Part shown: in pieces, positions 4,240 through 5,177 of the stretch
Numbering within the stretch: the stretch's first letter is position 1
Layout of the letters: every line of letters starts with the position of its first letter
NCBI GenBank assembly: GCA_002782605.1
Contig: PFIF01000152.1
Coordinates: 1-5,177, forward strand
Origin: Deltaproteobacteria bacterium CG_4_8_14_3_um_filter_43_13
GTDB lineage: Bacteria; Desulfobacterota; UBA8473
Reading direction: 5' to 3'
DNA length: 5,177 nucleotides
Translations under genes and position numbers: made by a program
The notes under the pieces: model-generated
Told to the model about the DNA's origin: nothing
Seen by the model: the letters and a program-made list of their open reading frames with translations, nothing else
The model's database searches: none

Positions 4240-5039
4240 GCCTTGCAGACGGACTGGTGAGTCCAGTAAGAAGATACATATTTTTGGCATCGGCAAGCTA
4301 TGATGACACGCTAAAGCTCTGTGTAGATTATATTATGAAAGATCTAAAGGCAAAAAACCCGAAAATAGCACTCGTCTGTCCAGACATTGAGTTTGGTAAA
4401 GCTGGCTTTAAGGCTACAAAGGAATATCTTAAGAAGTATAACTTAGAATTCAGTGCCACATCTATAATTAATATCGGTGATATAGATGCAACCTCCCAGA
4501 TATTGACTTTAAAAAAATCAGATCCGGATTATATAATCCTTCATGATGCACTTGCTGGCCTTATTTCTTTCTTTAAATCTGCGAAGAAATATGGTTTAAG
4601 AAGTAAGGTCTTTGGGTCATTTTATGTCAGTGACGAGGAAAATATAAAAGTTACTGGAGATGCAATGAAGGATGTTTTGGCGGTAAGCCCCATCGGTTAT
4701 TGGAGTGATAATACCCCTGGGATGGCTGAACTGAGAAAGATTACTACGAAATATCATCCTGATACGAAGCTTATGATAAGAAGTTACACACAGGGTTGGC
4801 TCACTTCAATGATCTGTGCAGAAGGGCTAAAAAGGGCAGGTAGAAATCTAAATCCTGAAACTCTGGTAGAGGCTTATGAAACCTTTAAAAACTTTAGTAC
4901 AGGTGGAATTTCGGGGCATGTAAGTTACAGCAAGAATAATCATAAAGCCGGAACGATGAACAAAATGTATAAAGTGGACGTAAAGAATCAGACCTTTATA
5001 CCGATTACCGAGTATAGGGAGCCAGCTTTCAAGGATTAA
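4236..5039 (+). CDS. Liv-type solute-binding protein, C-terminal part (separated by frameshift)
   Basis: This is the rest of the binding protein, in the -1 frame. The first usable start codon is GTG at 4257, without a clear ribosome binding site; homologous sequence begins at 4236 (VSLADGLVSP). It holds the remainder of the two-lobe fold: KNPKIALVCPDIEFGKAGF (a beta strand and the G-K-A turn usual in this family), DIDATSQILTLKKSDPDYI, the lobe-hinge region with GSFYVSDEENI, SPIGYW, and near the end TGGISGHVSYSKNNHKAG, the family's T-GG-sG-v-f type motif. On its own this half lacks the signal peptide and could not reach the periplasm. There is no permease or ATPase gene after it; a repeat element begins 55 nt beyond the stop. 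Confidence 0.86.
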   Translation, partial: VSLADGLVSPVRRYIFLASASYDDTLKLCVDYIMKDLKAKNPKIALVCPDIEFGKAGFKATKEYLKKYNLEFSATSIINIGDIDATSQILTLKKSDPDYIILHDALAGLISFFKSAKKYGLRSKVFGSFYVSDEENIKVTGDAMKDVLAVSPIGYWSDNTPGMAELRKITTKYHPDTKLMIRSYTQGWLTSMICAEGLKRAGRNLNPETLVEAYETFKNFSTGGISGHVSYSKNNHKAGTMNKMYKVDVKNQTFIPITEYREPAFKD

Positions 5040-5093
5040 TAATCGCATAGATTTTCTATATCATCCACGACGCCAAAACTGTATTCGAGTAAT

Positions 5094-5177
5094 CTAGTGG
5101 AATGTCCCTTTAATACCTTTACTATGAATTACTATAAATATTCCCTCCCCCTTGATGGGGGAGGGGCAGGGTAGGGG
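5094..5177. repeat. left end of the MITE-like repeat (copy 3, cut by window edge)
   Basis: These 84 bases match positions 201-284 with a single difference (GGGTAGGGG against GGGTGGGGG), in the same orientation. The copy starts CTAGTGG, with the unrelated flank AGTAAT before it. The G-run change keeps four G-runs, so the quadruplex pattern is retained. It lies where the next gene of a Liv operon might have been expected. Confidence 0.9.

Overview
The window looks like a piece of an anaerobic, acid-degrading bacterial genome. My best guess is a Desulfobacterota (deltaproteobacterial) sulfate reducer or syntroph. The basis is the moderately AT-rich composition, the AGGAG-type ribosome binding sites, and the pairing of carboxylic-acid CoA ligases with a Liv-type periplasmic binding protein. 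The taxonomic call is inference; no marker gene is present.

Layout. Positions 1-636 have no protein gene. They hold the right end of a short repeat (1-28), a 172-nt spacer with a 12-nt direct repeat, a complete 178-bp copy of the repeat (201-378), a promoter-like block (405-511) and a long leader hairpin with a U-tract (558-620). Three genes follow on the + strand. The first is a class I AMP-forming acyl-CoA ligase (637-2165). The second is a PaaK-type phenylacetate-CoA-ligase-like enzyme (2258-3698). The third is an exported LivK-type (Peripla_BP_6) solute-binding protein (3835-5039) with its own good promoter (3781-3809). The left 84 bp of a third repeat copy closes the window (5094-5177).

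How the genes fit together. The binding protein would capture an organic acid (aromatic, branched or dicarboxylic) in the periplasm for a Liv-type ABC importer whose permease and ATPase genes are not in the window. The two ligases, from different adenylate-forming families, would then activate imported acid to its CoA thioester. The substrate cannot be read from the sequence. A roughly 105-bp block upstream of the first ligase recurs in diverged form upstream of the binding protein, which suggests shared control.

The most striking fact is that all three genes are broken by exactly one single-base frame change each (near 1671, 3329-3333 and 4236). The frame is perfectly preserved on both sides of each break. 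Either the assembly carries indel errors or the whole cassette has very recently lost function. The second theme is the MITE-like repeat. It begins and ends in CTAG, has imperfect terminal inverted repeats, carries G-quadruplex-capable tracts on both strands, and flanks the gene cassette in direct orientation. Other points of interest are an Arg in place of the catalytic Lys in the first ligase and an attenuator-like leader in front of it.
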